Part shown: in pieces, positions 8,254-9,006 of the stretch
Layout of the letters: each line of letters begins with the position of its first letter
How positions within the stretch are numbered: position 1 is the first letter of the stretch
Source: Nitrospira defluvii
GTDB taxonomy: Bacteria > Nitrospirota > Nitrospiria > Nitrospirales > Nitrospiraceae
NCBI GenBank assembly: GCA_016199015.1
Contig: JACQHN010000091.1
Location: 1-9,006, forward strand
Direction of reading: 5' to 3'
DNA: 9,006 nucleotides
Translations under genes and position numbers: made by a program
The notes under the pieces: generated by a model
Seen by the model: the letters and a program-made list of their open reading frames with translations, nothing else
Told to the model about the DNA's origin: nothing
Databases searched by the model: none

Positions 8254-8879
8254 TCGCCGAAGATCAACGGTTGTTCCGGCAGAGCTTGCGCATGTTGCTT
8301 GAGCACGAGCGGGACCTCGTCGTGGTCGGAGAGGCGATGGACGGTCGGCAAGCCTTCGACCTTGCGGTGGAACGCAAGCCAAGCATCGTGCTGATGGATG
8401 TGGACATGCCCAGATTGGATGGCATCACCGCCACGCGGTTGATCCGGAGTTGCGTGCCGGACAGCAAGGTGCTGATGCTTTCGGTGCATGACGACGATGC
8501 CCGCATCGTGGCAGCCGTGCAAGCAGGAGCTTGCGGGTACATCCTCAAGGATGCGGACCATCAGGAGTTCCTCCGGATCATTCGTGCCACCTTCAAGGGC
8601 GAACCGGTGCGGTCGGCCTTCATGCCCGACGGGTTTGCCAAGAAGGCGGTGGCACTGGTGAATAAACAGGACGAGTCCGGCGTCCGTGGGTTGCCCATGT
8701 TGACCGATCGCGAGCGGGAAATCCTGGCCTGCGCGGCGGCCGGAGGCAGCAACAAAGACATCGCCGATCAACTGTGCGTCTCTCTCGATACCGTCAAAAC
8801 CCATCTTCACCACATCTATCAAAAGCTGAAGGTGAGCGGTCGGGTTGAAGCGGTGCTCACCTACCTGGGCAATAGCTAA
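8235..8879 (+). CDS. NarL/FixJ-family response regulator, LuxR-type HTH
   Basis: This 214-residue protein is probably a DNA-binding transcription factor controlled by the kinase encoded upstream. The receiver domain (about 1-120) has the acidic pair Glu9-Asp10, phospho-acceptor Asp55 in LMDVDMP, switch residue Ser83, Tyr102 and the conserved Lys105 in GYILKDAD, so the phosphorylation site is intact. A linker leads to the C-terminal helix-turn-helix (about 155-211) with LTDREREIL and NKDIADQLCVSLDTVKTHLH, the LuxR/GerE signature. The ATG at 8235 is preferred because AGGA lies 6 nt upstream and the receiver beta strand ITILIAED follows at once; a longer frame from 8130 would lie inside the kinase coding sequence. 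The gene overlaps the kinase stop by 19 nt. Target genes are not visible in the window. Confidence 0.95.
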   Translation: MPITILIAEDQRLFRQSLRMLLEHERDLVVVGEAMDGRQAFDLAVERKPSIVLMDVDMPRLDGITATRLIRSCVPDSKVLMLSVHDDDARIVAAVQAGACGYILKDADHQEFLRIIRATFKGEPVRSAFMPDGFAKKAVALVNKQDESGVRGLPMLTDREREILACAAAGGSNKDIADQLCVSLDTVKTHLHHIYQKLKVSGRVEAVLTYLGNS

Positions 8880-8935
8880 CCCGCATTATTCACGAAGACT
8901 TCTACTACAACCGCCGATACGCCGCTACGACAAGC

Positions 8936-8962
8936 CTGACGGCGGGCGGGCTCGCCGCTCAG
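8936..8962. other. Strong GC-rich hairpin downstream of the response regulator
   Basis: CTGACGGCG (8936-8944) pairs with CGCCG plus TCAG (8953-8957 and 8959-8962), giving nine base pairs with one bulged C at 8958 and an 8-nt loop. It starts 57 nt after the regulator stop. No T-run follows on either strand, so it is not a classical intrinsic terminator, although it could end or protect the 3' end of the two-component transcript. Confidence 0.5.
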
Positions 8963-8970
8963 TCGGTCAA

Positions 8971-8987
8971 CATCCTGTTCAAGGATG
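8971..8987. other. Small hairpin CATCCT / AGGATG
   Basis: Exact 6-bp arms (8971-8976 and 8982-8987) enclose the 5-nt loop GTTCA. It lies 8 nt after the larger hairpin at 8936-8962. The tandem arrangement is what makes the right edge look like one structured element rather than random spacer. Confidence 0.45.
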
Positions 8988-9006
8988 CCTCCCTCCCTCG
9001 CGGCTC

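Larger units (their letters stand above)
8880..9006. repeat. Structured non-coding tail, possible dispersed repeat
   Basis: No start codon with a ribosome-binding site or recognisable protein is present from the regulator stop to the window end. The stretch holds two hairpins (8936-8962 and 8971-8987) and a CCTCC-rich end. One frame on each strand is open across all of it, which is unremarkable for 127 nt of GC-rich DNA. Its look recalls to me short intergenic repeats of Nitrospira-like genomes, but this is unverified memory. An alternative is the C-terminal end of a minus-strand gene entering from the right, with its stop at 8876-8878. Confidence 0.35.

Noticed and set aside
8130..8879. A longer version of the response regulator starting at 8130
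   Set aside because: The extra 35 residues lie within the end of the kinase gene, are Arg/Gly-rich and unlike a receiver domain; ATG 8235 has a proper ribosome-binding site and begins the conserved first strand.

Overview
The window looks like chromosomal core sequence from a moderately GC-rich bacterium. My best guess is a Nitrospira-type member of the Nitrospirota. That guess rests on the overall look of the proteins (gap-pgk-tpiA cluster, variant MutS2, style of the two-component pair) and not on any search. No rRNA, tRNA, CRISPR array, transposase or phage gene is visible, and codon use looks uniform across the genes.

Region 1 (1-3264, minus strand) is a triose-phosphate operon read right to left: gap (GAPDH), pgk, and a tpiA that runs off the left edge. 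A very good sigma70-type promoter (TTGACA, 17 bp, TACTAT) lies upstream of gap, about 45 nt from its start codon. Together the three enzymes interconvert 3-phosphoglycerate and dihydroxyacetone phosphate, serving glycolysis or, in an autotroph, gluconeogenesis. The gap-pgk spacer can fold into a compact three-way junction that includes the end of gap.

Region 2 (3265-5700, plus strand, divergent from gap) is a full-length MutS2 with ATPase core, coiled coil and C-terminal Smr domain. Its Walker B/D-loop segment is non-canonical and is preceded by a short insert.

Region 3 (5701-8879, plus strand) starts with a 246-nt spacer holding an 8-bp inverted repeat. It then carries a two-component pair overlapping by 19 nt: a membrane-bound, probably Cache-type sensor histidine kinase with HAMP and PAS domains, and a NarL/FixJ-type response regulator with a LuxR-type helix-turn-helix.

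Region 4 (8880-9006) has no convincing gene. It contains two hairpins and looks like part of a structured, possibly dispersed repeat. I find no clear new multi-gene system. The points most worth checking are the gap-pgk junction structure, the right-edge hairpin element, the MutS2 motif variant, and the pairing of a HisKA-type kinase with a NarL-type regulator of unknown signal.
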